DNA of 64,000 nucleotides from Pseudomonas sp. Leaf58. GTDB lineage: Bacteria; Pseudomonadota; Gammaproteobacteria; Pseudomonadales; Pseudomonadaceae. The notes under the pieces were generated by a model that saw only the letters and a list, made by a program, of their open reading frames with translations, did not search any database and was not told the origin of the DNA. Shown one piece after another: positions 8,805-16,822 of this stretch. A program made the translations under genes and the position numbers. The number at the start of each line of letters is the position of its first letter. Within the stretch, counting starts at the first letter, position 1. The DNA lies in contig NZ_CP032677.1 in assembly GCF_003627215.1 (NCBI RefSeq), positions 3,043,501 to 3,107,500 on the forward strand, read 5' to 3'.

Positions 8805-9968
8805 TTACTTGGGCAGGCCGAGCATGCGCTCGGCAATGATGTTGCGCTGGATCTCGTTGGTGCCGGCATAAATCGGCCCAGCCTGGGCGAACAGGAAGCC
8901 TTCCAGCCAGCTCGCCGCCGCTACCGCCGCCGGGGCACTGGCCAACAGTTCGCCACGGGCACCCAGCAGGCGCATGGCGGTTTCGTGCATCTTCAAGTCG
9001 AGCTCAGACCAGATAATCTTGTTGATACTCGACTCGGCGCCGATCTGTTCACCCCGGGACAGCCGACCGACCGTGTGGTAGGCCGACAATGCATAGGCCT
9101 CGGCGCCCATCCAGCAGTCGCTGACCGCTTCGCCCAGCCCAGGGTCGCGCGCCGCGCTCTCGCCGCACGCCTTGAACAGCTCGACCAGCTTGCGCGCGGT
9201 GTACTGGAAGCGCGCTGGCGAGCGCAGCAGCAGCCCGCGCTCGAAGCCGGCGGTAGCCATTGCCACGTGCCAGCCCTGGCCCTCGGCGCCAATGCGGTTG
9301 GCCACCGGCACCCGCACGTCGTCGAAGAACACCTCGGCAAAGGCGTCCTTGCCGTTCAGCGCCTTGATTGGGCGAATGCTCACCCCCGGCGCATCGAGCG
9401 GCACCATCAGGAACGACAAACCATGGTGGCGGCTGGAGCCAGGTTCACTGCGGAACAGGCCGAACAGCCAATCGGCGAAAATCGCCCGGGTCGACCAGGT
9501 TTTCTGGCCATTGAGTACATAGTGGTCGCCGTCGAGCAGCGCCTTGCTGGTGATCGCCGCCATGTCGGAGCCAGCGTTGGGCTCTGACCAACCCTGCGCC
9601 CACATGTCCACACTGGCCGCCATGCGCGGCAGAAAGCGGCGCTTCTGCTCGGCAGTGCCGAATTCCATCAAGGTCGGACCGAGCAGTAACTGGCCGTTCT
9701 GGTTGACGCGCATCGGCGCCCCGGCGCCGTAGTACTCTTCCTCGAAGATCAGCCATTCGATCAGGTCGCAGCCGCGCCCGCCCAGCTCGGCGGGCCACAT
9801 CACCATCGACCAGCGGCTTTCGAACAGTTTGGCCTCCCAGGCGCGGTGCTGTTCAAAGCCTTCGCGGGTGTCATAGCTAGCCAGCGGCTGGCGTGGCAGG
9901 TTGTGCGCGAGCCAGGCCCGCACCTCGGCGCGAAACGCCTGCTGTTTGGGGGTATAGGTCAGGTGCAT
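8805..9968 (-). CDS. fadE30: FadE30-like acyl-CoA dehydrogenase
   Basis: 387 residues, full length for the family. Recognisable blocks are WAQGWSEPNAGSDMA (FAD/substrate), LNGQKTWSTRA, VFFDDVRVPVANR, and the C-terminal PIYAGTNEIQRNIIAERMLG, which matches the FadE30 type. FadE30 desaturates the indanone propionyl-CoA intermediate before ring D opening. The canonical IYEGT glutamate is replaced (IYAGT), so the catalytic base must lie elsewhere, as in long-chain and isovaleryl types. It is 9 bp from echA20 and 10 bp from the 7736-8794 gene, a tight operon. The assignment is good but rests on recalled similarity. Confidence 0.82.
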   Translation of the reverse strand: MHLTYTPKQQAFRAEVRAWLAHNLPRQPLASYDTREGFEQHRAWEAKLFESRWSMVMWPAELGGRGCDLIEWLIFEEEYYGAGAPMRVNQNGQLLLGPTLMEFGTAEQKRRFLPRMAASVDMWAQGWSEPNAGSDMAAITSKALLDGDHYVLNGQKTWSTRAIFADWLFGLFRSEPGSSRHHGLSFLMVPLDAPGVSIRPIKALNGKDAFAEVFFDDVRVPVANRIGAEGQGWHVAMATAGFERGLLLRSPARFQYTARKLVELFKACGESAARDPGLGEAVSDCWMGAEAYALSAYHTVGRLSRGEQIGAESSINKIIWSELDLKMHETAMRLLGARGELLASAPAAVAAASWLEGFLFAQAGPIYAGTNEIQRNIIAERMLGLPK

Positions 9969-9977
9969 GGCGTTCCC

Positions 9978-10730
9978 TCAGAACTTGGCGTCGCGTTTTT
10001 CGACGAACGCCCGGCGGGTTTCCGCCGAATCGGGGCTGGTGTAGGCCTGCAAGGTAAAGCCCTGCTCCCAGCGATACTTGTCTTCCAGGTTGCCGTCCTC
10101 GATGCCGTTCAAGGCCTCCTTGGCGATGCGGATCATGCCCGGGCTCTTGGCGGCGATGCGCGCGGCGATCTCCAGTGCCGTTTCACGCAGCTGGGCCTTG
10201 GGCACGACACGCTCGATGAAGCCGTAGGCCTGGGCTTGCTGGGCGCCGATGCTGTCGCCGGTGAAAAACAGGTAACGCACCTTCTGCACCGGGAACAGCC
10301 GCTGCAGGTGGGCGCCGCCGCCCATGGCGCCACGGTCCACTTCCGGCAGGGCAAAACGGGCGCAGTCGGCAGCCACGACGATGTCGGCGGCGCCGGTAAT
10401 GCCGATGCCGCCGCCCAGCACGAAGCCATGCACGGCGACGATCACCGGCACCGGGTTGCGGTGCACCGCCTTGAAGGTTTCATAGTTGCCGGCGTTGACC
10501 TCGACGATGCGCTCGGGGTGGGCGTCCAGTTCCTTGATGTCGACCCCGGCACAAAAGCCGCGCCCTTCGGCGCGAATGACGATGACGCGCACTTCGGGGT
10601 TGGCCCCGAGGGTGTTGATTTGCGCGGCCAGGGCGCGCCATTGCTGGCTGTCGAGGGCGTTGACCGGCGGTTTGTCGATCACCAGTTCGGCAATGCCCTG
10701 GTCGATCTGGGTGGTAAAGGCCTGGTTCAT
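9978..10730 (-). CDS. echA20: EchA20-like ring D hydrolase (crotonase fold)
   Basis: 250 residues, crotonase family. The oxyanion-hole segments are EGRGFCAGVDIKEL and GFVLGGGIGITGAADIV, followed by LPEVDRGAMGGGAHL and the C-terminal KEALNGIEDGN...YRWEQGFT, which closely follows M. tuberculosis EchA20 (Rv3550) as recalled. EchA20 hydrolytically opens ring D of HIEC-CoA to give COCHEA-CoA, the substrate of IpdAB. The start codon overlaps the ipdC stop (ATGA at 10727-10730), so the two are coupled. All neighbours belong to the same pathway, which supports the call. Confidence 0.88.
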   Translation of the reverse strand: MNQAFTTQIDQGIAELVIDKPPVNALDSQQWRALAAQINTLGANPEVRVIVIRAEGRGFCAGVDIKELDAHPERIVEVNAGNYETFKAVHRNPVPVIVAVHGFVLGGGIGITGAADIVVAADCARFALPEVDRGAMGGGAHLQRLFPVQKVRYLFFTGDSIGAQQAQAYGFIERVVPKAQLRETALEIAARIAAKSPGMIRIAKEALNGIEDGNLEDKYRWEQGFTLQAYTSPDSAETRRAFVEKRDAKF

Positions 10731-11839
10731 GAGCGTTCTCCGCTAAGGGCAAGTCTGTCGTTGGGGGTTGCCACAGGCTCGGCCGGGCAGCGCGCGAGCA
10801 AGGCGTCGAGGCACTGGTCGGCTTCGGCGACGATGCCTTCGATGACCTCGCGGCAACTCAGCAGCTCGCTGATCGCCGCCGCCACTTGGCCACTGGGCAA
10901 GATGCCGGCGTCCGGCTGGCCATCGACCATCGAACGCTGCAACAACACTGGCTGGTTAGCGGCCATGACCACTTGCGACAGCGCCGCCGGGTCTTCGCGC
11001 AGGGCCCGCAGGAACACCGCGCCCATGTGCGCCAGGCTCATGCCGGTGTGCTGCTTCCATTGCCAGGCGCTGGCCAGGGCGATGCGCAGGCGGCCGAACG
11101 GCCCGGCCTGTTCAAGGCGGTTGATGAAGCGGTTTTCGATCATGCGGTGGCGCATGCCGTCCACCGCAGTGGTTACCCGCACAAGCTGCGGGTCGTCGAC
11201 CTTGAGGTAGCGCGCCAGGGTGGCGGCCGGGGTAGGCGACTCGCGGGTCATCAAGAACCGCGTGCCCATGGCGATGCCGCTGGCACCGGCGGCCAGCACC
11301 GAGGCCAGGCCGCGCCCGGTGGAGTGGCCACCGGCGGCGATCACCGGGACCCGCACTGCCGCCAGCACCTGCGGCAACAGGATAGAGCCCGGCACACCGC
11401 CGGTATGGCCACCGCCCTCGCCCGCCTGCAAGGTAATCAGGTCAGCGCCCAGTGCCTGGGCCTTGAGCGCATGCTTGAGGGCGCCAACGGTGGGAATGCA
11501 CAACACCCCGGCGGCCTTGAAGCGGGCGATGGTTGACGCATCCGGCCCGCGCCCGTAGCTGACCGCACGCAGCCGATAACGGATGGCCAGGTCGACGCAC
11601 TGCGCCGCGTTGTCCTGGAACATGTGGAAGTTGAGACCAAAGTTGCTGCCACCGGTGGCCTCGATCACCTTGCAAATCTCGCCTTCCAGCGCATCGGCGG
11701 CCAAGGTGGCACCAGCCAGGAAGCCGAACCCACCAGCCTGGGTAGTCGCGATCACCAGGTTGGCATCGGACACCCAGCCCATGGCCGTTTGCACCACCGG
11801 GTAGCGGCAACCCAGCGCCTCGGTCAGGGGCGTGTTCAT
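10727..11839 (-). CDS. ipdC: IpdC-like FMN oxidoreductase (nitronate monooxygenase fold)
   Basis: 370 residues from ATG 11839, which has a GGTGAG ribosome site 7 bp upstream. A GTG at 11851 overlapping the previous stop is the alternative and adds four residues. The N-terminus TPLTEALGCRYPVVQTAMGW, the QAGEGGGHTGG phosphate/flavin loop, AAGGHSTGRGLASVLAAGASG and the conserved tail SGQVAAAISELLSC closely follow M. tuberculosis IpdC (Rv3553). IpdC is an FMN enzyme of ring C/D catabolism acting on the propionyl-CoA indane intermediate. It sits between echA20 and a crotonase gene in the same operon. Confidence 0.87.
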   Translation of the reverse strand: MNTPLTEALGCRYPVVQTAMGWVSDANLVIATTQAGGFGFLAGATLAADALEGEICKVIEATGGSNFGLNFHMFQDNAAQCVDLAIRYRLRAVSYGRGPDASTIARFKAAGVLCIPTVGALKHALKAQALGADLITLQAGEGGGHTGGVPGSILLPQVLAAVRVPVIAAGGHSTGRGLASVLAAGASGIAMGTRFLMTRESPTPAATLARYLKVDDPQLVRVTTAVDGMRHRMIENRFINRLEQAGPFGRLRIALASAWQWKQHTGMSLAHMGAVFLRALREDPAALSQVVMAANQPVLLQRSMVDGQPDAGILPSGQVAAAISELLSCREVIEGIVAEADQCLDALLARCPAEPVATPNDRLALSGERS

Positions 11840-11847
11840 CCAGCGGC

Positions 11848-12765
11848 TCACCGCTCGCCCCCTTCGCCTTGCAGCGCCTGCTTGTTGGCTTGGGCCATGC
11901 CCTTGGCGTCGAAGCCGCCAAGCTTGTCACCCGACAGCAGCTCGTTATGGGCATGGGCGAAGTGGTGCCAGGCGAATGCCGCATCCATGGCCGTACGCTT
12001 ACCTTGCAGGTCTTCGACGTGGTTGATCGCCTGCTTGGTCAGCGCCAGGCCCATGCGCGGCTGGCGGGCAATGCTGGCCGCCAGCGCATAGGTCACCGGC
12101 TGCAATTGCTCGCGCGGCACCACGCGGTTGACCATGCCCATCTGGTAAGCGCGCTCGGCACTCATGCGCTCGCCACAGAACAAGAACTCCTTGGCGATGC
12201 GCGGGTTCAGCTCGTAGGGGTGGGCGAAGTATTCCACCCCCGGGATGCCCATGCGCACCACCGGGTCCTGGAAGAACGCATCGTCGCTAGCGACGATCAG
12301 GTCGCACACCCACGCCAGCATCAGCCCACCCGCCACACAGGCCCCATGGACCATGGCGATGGTCGGCTTGGGCAGCTCGCGCCAGCGTCGGCACATGCCC
12401 AGGTACACTTCCTGCTCGCGGGCATACAGCTGCTCCCCACCGGGTTTGTTGGTGTGGTCCCACCACAGATGGGCGCGCTCGAACGGTTTGTTGATGTCGC
12501 GCCCGGGGGTGCCGATATCGTGGCCGGCGGAAAAATGCCGGCCCTCACCGCACAGCACGATGACCTTGACGCTGTCGTCGTCCACCGCCTGGCGCAAGGC
12601 CGCGTCCAGGGCGTAGGTCATCTGCGAGTTCTGCGCATTGTTGAACGCCGGGCGGTTGAGGGTCAGCGTGGCGATGCCCTCGGCCACGTCATAGAGCACC
12701 GGGCTTTGGGTTTCGTACACGGCCGAATCTTCGCGGCTGACGAATTGGCTATCACTGCTGTGCAT
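11848..12765 (-). CDS. Enoyl-CoA hydratase/isomerase family protein
   Basis: 305 residues starting at MHSSDSQFVSRE with a GAGGACACC ribosome region; upstream codons overlap ipdB and were excluded. Crotonase motifs: GEGRHFSAGHDIGTPG (first oxyanion loop) and HGACVAGGLMLAWVCDLIVASDDAFFQDPVVRMG (second loop). It is about 50 residues longer than EchA20, with an insertion after the first loop (residues about 105-135, ERAHLWWDHTN). It probably hydrates an unsaturated CoA ester derived from rings C/D. The function is inferred from its place between ipdB and ipdC. It is not a duplicate of echA20, since sequence identity outside the crotonase motifs is low by eye. Confidence 0.82.
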   Translation of the reverse strand: MHSSDSQFVSREDSAVYETQSPVLYDVAEGIATLTLNRPAFNNAQNSQMTYALDAALRQAVDDDSVKVIVLCGEGRHFSAGHDIGTPGRDINKPFERAHLWWDHTNKPGGEQLYAREQEVYLGMCRRWRELPKPTIAMVHGACVAGGLMLAWVCDLIVASDDAFFQDPVVRMGIPGVEYFAHPYELNPRIAKEFLFCGERMSAERAYQMGMVNRVVPREQLQPVTYALAASIARQPRMGLALTKQAINHVEDLQGKRTAMDAAFAWHHFAHAHNELLSGDKLGGFDAKGMAQANKQALQGEGGER

Positions 12766-12775
12766 GCTGGTGTCC

Positions 12776-13573
12776 TCAGGCGGCGCGAATGCCAGGCGGG
12801 TTGCCCTTGATCGCGCTGGCGCGCAAGCCATGGGGGTCGAGACGCCGGATCAGCGCCAACTGCTCGGCGCTGGGGTGCGCGGTTTCGCGCAGTTGCGCCG
12901 ACTTGAGCAGCGGGAAACCGGTCTTGTCCTGCACTTCGTCGAAGCTCACGCCCGGGTGCAGGGTGCGCACCTGCACGGCGCGGCCTGGGCCGTCGAAGTC
13001 CAGGGTGCACAGGTCGGTAATCACCTGGCGGATGTCCATCAGGTCGCGGCGTGCACCTTCAGGCCAGCGCTCGGCCTTGAAGCCCACGCCCGAAACCATG
13101 TCCACCTCGCCACTGACGAACACCCGGGTACTGTGGTTGGGCACGAAGAACGAGTTGATGTGGTTGATGCTGTTGCCCGGCAAGCCGCGCACGCCGAGCA
13201 TGGCGGTGCGTGGCTTGTGGTAATCGCCGACGCAGGACAGGTTGGTCTGGCCCCAGCGGTCGACCTGGGTCGGCCCGACCATGGCGTGGCGACGGCCACC
13301 CCACACGCACTCGAACACCCGCTCGAACGACAGGTAGCCGCTGTAGCGTGGCGCTTGCTCGCCACGTGGGCCGAGCGGCAGCGGCTCCTCGACCAGAAAC
13401 GCCTCGCTGTCGGTCATCAGCAGCTCGGGGCTGTGGCTGAGCTTGGCCAGGCTCGCCCCCAGGCGCGGGATCACGCCCAAGCCAGAGGCAATGACCTCGC
13501 CGTTGCCACGCCAGGCTTCGGCGGCGGCGACGATCAACAGTTCGGCAAGGGTGAATTCAGGGGTGGCAGTCAT
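12776..13573 (-). CDS. ipdB: IpdB, beta subunit of ring C hydrolase (CoA-transferase fold)
   Basis: 265 residues starting at MTATPEFTLAELL with GGAGCTCAAGT upstream. It belongs to the class I CoA-transferase family, beta type. MVGPTQVDRWGQTNLSCVGD and GLPGNSINHINSFFVPNHS are characteristic. The usual catalytic glutamate segment of true CoA-transferases (ENG/SENG) is replaced here by VGPTQVDRWGQ, in agreement with IpdAB being a hydrolase that opens ring C of COCHEA-CoA rather than transferring CoA. ipdA is 23 bp upstream. The pair is the Comamonas ScdL1L2 equivalent. A plain acetoacetate CoA-transferase role is unlikely in this operon. Confidence 0.88.
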   Translation of the reverse strand: MTATPEFTLAELLIVAAAEAWRGNGEVIASGLGVIPRLGASLAKLSHSPELLMTDSEAFLVEEPLPLGPRGEQAPRYSGYLSFERVFECVWGGRRHAMVGPTQVDRWGQTNLSCVGDYHKPRTAMLGVRGLPGNSINHINSFFVPNHSTRVFVSGEVDMVSGVGFKAERWPEGARRDLMDIRQVITDLCTLDFDGPGRAVQVRTLHPGVSFDEVQDKTGFPLLKSAQLRETAHPSAEQLALIRRLDPHGLRASAIKGNPPGIRAA

Positions 13574-13596
13574 ACTTGAGCTCCTCGGAACACGGG

Positions 13597-14472
13597 TCAG
13601 AACACGGGTAAGGGCAAGGCGCCCATGCGTGCGGCGCCGCCGTTGTGCGCCTGATAGGCTTGCTCGCCACCCGCCACGCAGGCCTCCACATAGCGCTGCC
13701 AACCGCCCTCTTCCTGGGCACTGGCGACATAGCCTTTGAGGTGTTCCAGGTCCCAGCCGTAGTCCGACGGGCACGACGTCGGGTGGGCACCGAGCGGGGC
13801 ATGCACCACACCTGTCACCAGGTAACGCTCGAAGGTGTTGTAGCGGGCCTGCGCGGCATCCAGTTGCAGGCGCTGTTCGAGGCGCTCGCAAGAGACGAAG
13901 CATTGCTTGGCGGCACGGGCGAACAGGTGGTCGAAATACGGGTCGGGGCCGGTGACCAGGCAGTTGCCCAGGCGATCGGCGACATTGACGTGCAGAAATG
14001 CCACGTCCAGCTCCAGCGCCGGCATGGCCAGCAGCACCTCACCGTCGTCGTAGGGCGAGCGCACGGTCTTCAGCGCCGGGTTCAGGCGCGTCACGTCGGT
14101 GGCCAGGCCACAACGGGTGGGCAAAAACGGCAGGCGCATGCCTGCGGCGCGCAAGCCCCACTGGAACATGCCTTCGTCGAGTTCCATCAGTTCCAGTTCG
14201 CCGGCCTCGCGGGCCTTGCGGTAGTAGGGTTCGAGCGGGATGGCATCGAGGGTGACGAAGCCGAACACCAGCTTGCGCACCTTGCCGGCGGCGCACAGCA
14301 TGCCCACTTCCGGGCCGCCGTAGGCGACCACGGTCAAGTCCTTGACCGGCGAGCGGAGGATTTCCCGGACGATGGCCATCGGCTTGCGCCGTGGCCCCCA
14401 GCCACCGAAGCCGATGGTCATGCCGTCGCGCAGCTGGGCGACGGCATCGGCACTGGTCATTTGCTTGTTCAT
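13597..14472 (-). CDS. ipdA: IpdA, alpha subunit of ring C hydrolase
   Basis: 291 residues from MNKQMTSADAVAQL, with AAGGAG 9 bp upstream. CoA-transferase alpha-subunit fold: GMTIGFGGWGPRRKPMAIVR (CoA loop) followed by YGGPEVGMLCAAGKV and MELDEGMFQWGLRAA. Glu100 in the last motif is near where the catalytic glutamate of M. tuberculosis IpdA (reported as Glu105) would fall; this alignment is by eye. Together with IpdB it cleaves ring C. It is the second gene of the operon, 13 bp after hsaC, so ring A cleavage and ring C cleavage genes are co-transcribed. Confidence 0.88.
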   Translation of the reverse strand: MNKQMTSADAVAQLRDGMTIGFGGWGPRRKPMAIVREILRSPVKDLTVVAYGGPEVGMLCAAGKVRKLVFGFVTLDAIPLEPYYRKAREAGELELMELDEGMFQWGLRAAGMRLPFLPTRCGLATDVTRLNPALKTVRSPYDDGEVLLAMPALELDVAFLHVNVADRLGNCLVTGPDPYFDHLFARAAKQCFVSCERLEQRLQLDAAQARYNTFERYLVTGVVHAPLGAHPTSCPSDYGWDLEHLKGYVASAQEEGGWQRYVEACVAGGEQAYQAHNGGAARMGALPLPVF

Positions 14473-14485
14473 GCTCAACTGCTCC

Positions 14486-15382
14486 TTACTGGCGGCCGAC
14501 CGAGAAGTCGTGGCCCCAGATGCTGACGCGGGTGAACTCGAAGGCCGAATGTTCGGCCCAGTCGACCTGCAACCCGCCATAGCCGTACTCCAGGTCGAAG
14601 CCGGACGGTGTCTTCATGTAGAAACTGGTCATGCCATCGTTCAGGTGCTGGCCGAGGGTGGCCGACAGCTGCGCGCCGTGGGCCTGCATGCGGTCATGGG
14701 CGCGGCCGACCTCGGTCATCGAGTCCACCTCGACCATCACGTGCACGCAGCCGGACGGCACTGGGTATTCGGCCAGGGCCAGGCTGTGGTGGCGGGCATT
14801 GGCGCAGTGCAGAAAGTGGATACGCACCGGCGGCGCCGACGGGTCGGGGCGGAAATTGAAGATGTCCGACAGGCCAAAGCCGAGCACGTCCTTGGCGAAC
14901 GCCAGGGTGGCGTCGAAATTCGGTGCGGGCAGCACGGTGTGGCCTAGGCCCATGTCACCGGTAACGAAACGCGGCACGCCCTGCGGCGACACAAACGGCT
15001 GGCAGTCCGAACGGTGCCCCCAGCTCAGCTCATGGGCGTTGCCCGACGGGTCGGTCAGCGTCACCAGCGCCTGCACGCCACGCTGTTCGATGGCTTCGGC
15101 GCTGCCGGCCTGCCAGGCCACGCCGCAGCGTTCCAGGTGTTGCAGGGCCTGCTTGAACGCTTGTTCGCTGGGCAACTCCCAGCCACTGGCCAGGTAGCGT
15201 GGCGAGTCGCCCTCGACCACCAGCATGCGGTAAGGCCGCTCGTCCATCTTCACGTACAGGCCGCCGCCGGGTGCCGCCTGCACCTGCATGCCGAGTACGT
15301 CCTCAGCGTAGCGTTGCCACTGGCCGAGGTTCTCGATCTGCGAGACGAAATAGCTCAAACCACGTATGTCGATCATGCCCAT
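14486..15382 (-). CDS. hsaC: HsaC/TesB-type extradiol dioxygenase
   Basis: 298 residues, type I vicinal-oxygen-chelate extradiol dioxygenase of the BphC family. Predicted Fe(II) ligands are His148 (GLGHTVL), His214 (GCVHVMVEV) and Glu265 (GFDLEYGYGG), with His199 and Tyr255 as second-sphere catalytic residues; the spacing equals that of BphC. It performs meta-cleavage of the catecholic 3,4-dihydroxy-9,10-seco steroid (DHSA). AGGAGG sits 5 bp before the ATG. It is the first gene of the 12-kb operon and lies under a conserved regulatory dyad 61 bp upstream. In other steroid degraders hsaC neighbours hsaA and hsaD; here they are in separate, divergent operons. Confidence 0.92.
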   Translation of the reverse strand: MGMIDIRGLSYFVSQIENLGQWQRYAEDVLGMQVQAAPGGGLYVKMDERPYRMLVVEGDSPRYLASGWELPSEQAFKQALQHLERCGVAWQAGSAEAIEQRGVQALVTLTDPSGNAHELSWGHRSDCQPFVSPQGVPRFVTGDMGLGHTVLPAPNFDATLAFAKDVLGFGLSDIFNFRPDPSAPPVRIHFLHCANARHHSLALAEYPVPSGCVHVMVEVDSMTEVGRAHDRMQAHGAQLSATLGQHLNDGMTSFYMKTPSGFDLEYGYGGLQVDWAEHSAFEFTRVSIWGHDFSVGRQ

Positions 15383-15442
15383 GTTCCTCCTGGCTCAAGG
15401 GGTTGCCTTGGGGAACATTGTGCAAAGCGCCAAGCCCGCGCT

Positions 15443-15460
15443 CATCGTCCGTTGAGACTA
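15443..15460 (-). promoter_or_regulatory. Conserved 18-bp dyad, promoter of hsaC operon
   Basis: Toward hsaC it reads TAGTCTCAACGGACGATG, 61 bp before the start codon. Reading on in the same direction, CACAATG about 20 bp further is a weak -10-like candidate. It is one of two outward-facing copies in the 279-bp divergent gap. Confidence 0.75.
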
Positions 15461-15492
15461 AGCGCGGTGCACGGTGCGGCGGGCGATGCGCC

Positions 15493-15510
15493 TAGTCCGT
15501 TTCAATGATT
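15493..15510 (+). promoter_or_regulatory. Conserved dyad (degenerate right half), promoter of acyl-CoA dehydrogenase pair
   Basis: Reads TAGTCCGTTTCAATGATT toward the plus-strand genes. The left half is perfect; the right half departs from GGACGATG. TAGATT at 15531-15536, 20 bp downstream, is a good -10 candidate. It faces away from the hsaC site at 15443-15460. Confidence 0.65.
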
Positions 15511-15661
15511 CGCCTGAACCGGCCCGGCCCTAGATTCGAGGTGTTGTTCACCTGAACCCCGGGGCTGCCCTGGCGCCCTTCGCGGGCAAAGTCCGCCCCG
15601 TAGGAGCGTGCTTGCCTGCGAAGGCCGGCAACGCCGCCCCACCAGCCTAGAGATGCCCACT

Positions 15662-16822
15662 ATGGAGTTCGCTTTCACCGAGGAACAGTTGATGATTCGC
15701 GACAGTGCCGAGCGTTTTCTCGCCCAGGCCAGCGATTCGCACGCTGTACGCGCGGGCATGAGCCGTGACGCCGGCTATGACCCCGAACTGTGCCAACAGA
15801 TTGGCCAGGCGCTTTACTGGCCCGCACTGCTGGTGCCCGAAGCCCACGGTGGCATGGGCCTTGGCTTCGTCGAACTGGCCGTGCTGCTGGAGCAATGCGG
15901 GCGCTTTCTGCTCGGTTCGCCGCTGTTCGCCACCAGTTGCCTGGCCACCCCGGCCCTGCTGCTGGCCGAAAACCCGGCGTTGCAGGCCCATTGGCTGCCG
16001 GCCATCGCCGCAGGCCAGGTGCACGCTACCTTGGCCTGCCCGCTGCAGGCCGAGCAGCTGCAGGTCGAACTGCGGCCTGCAGGCGACGGCTACCGCCTGG
16101 ATGGCTGCCACGCTCAGGTCATCGACGGCGCCCAGGCCGACCTGCTGCTGATCGCCGCCCGCCGCCCAGGCAGTGTCGGCGCACACGGTATCAGCCTGTT
16201 CGCCGTGCCGGCCGACTCAACTGGCGTAGTACGTACCACGCTACCCACCCTCGACCAAACCCGGCGCCTGGCACGCATCGAGTTGCACCACGTCGAGGTC
16301 ACCGCAGCACAGCGCCTGTGCGCCATCGACCAGGCCTGGCCACTGCTGCAGGCCACCCAGCGCATCGCCGCCATCGGCCTGGCTGCCGAGCAGCTCGGCG
16401 GCGCCCAGCAAGCCCTGGACCTGACCTTGGCGTACGTTGGCGAGCGCCGCCAGTTCGGCCGCCCGGTGGCCAGTTTCCAGGCCATCAAGCACCGCTGTGC
16501 CGACATGATGCTGCAAATCGAATGCGCCCGCTCGGCGGTGTGGTACGCCGCCTGCGTCGCCCGCGAGTACCTGGCCGAAGACGGCGACCTGGCGGTGCGC
16601 GGCGAATTGCTGGGCGCTGCGGCCACGGCCAAGGCCCATGCCAGCGAGGCGTTTTTTCACTGCGCGGCCGAATCGATCCAACTGCACGGCGGGGTCGGTT
16701 TCACCTGGGAATACGACCCCCACCTCTACTTCAAGCGCGCCAGGGCCAGCGAACAGCTGCTCGGCAACCCGGCCTGGCACCGTGAATGCCTGGCCGCCGA
16801 GCTATTGGGAGAACAACCATGA
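15662..16822 (+). CDS. Acyl-CoA dehydrogenase (first of a coupled pair)
   Basis: 386 residues from MEFAFTEEQLMIRDSAERFL; an in-frame ATG at 15653 would add three residues but has no better ribosome site. N-terminal helical domain, middle beta domain with SVGAHGISLFAVPAD, and C-terminal RRQFGRPVASFQAIKHRCADMMLQ and QLHGGVGFTWEYDPHLYFKR blocks. The stop overlaps the next gene's start (ATGA), which implies an obligate pair, as in heteromeric steroid-CoA dehydrogenases. It is driven by a divergent promoter shared with hsaC, so it is probably used for a ring-derived or side-chain CoA ester; which one is unknown. Confidence 0.85.
   Translation: MEFAFTEEQLMIRDSAERFLAQASDSHAVRAGMSRDAGYDPELCQQIGQALYWPALLVPEAHGGMGLGFVELAVLLEQCGRFLLGSPLFATSCLATPALLLAENPALQAHWLPAIAAGQVHATLACPLQAEQLQVELRPAGDGYRLDGCHAQVIDGAQADLLLIAARRPGSVGAHGISLFAVPADSTGVVRTTLPTLDQTRRLARIELHHVEVTAAQRLCAIDQAWPLLQATQRIAAIGLAAEQLGGAQQALDLTLAYVGERRQFGRPVASFQAIKHRCADMMLQIECARSAVWYAACVAREYLAEDGDLAVRGELLGAAATAKAHASEAFFHCAAESIQLHGGVGFTWEYDPHLYFKRARASEQLLGNPAWHRECLAAELLGEQP

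Noticed and set aside
12776-14472. IpdA/IpdB as an acetoacetate or succinyl CoA-transferase
   Set aside because: The CoA-transferase catalytic glutamate motif is not present in the beta subunit and all neighbours belong to ring C/D degradation; the IpdAB hydrolase fits better.
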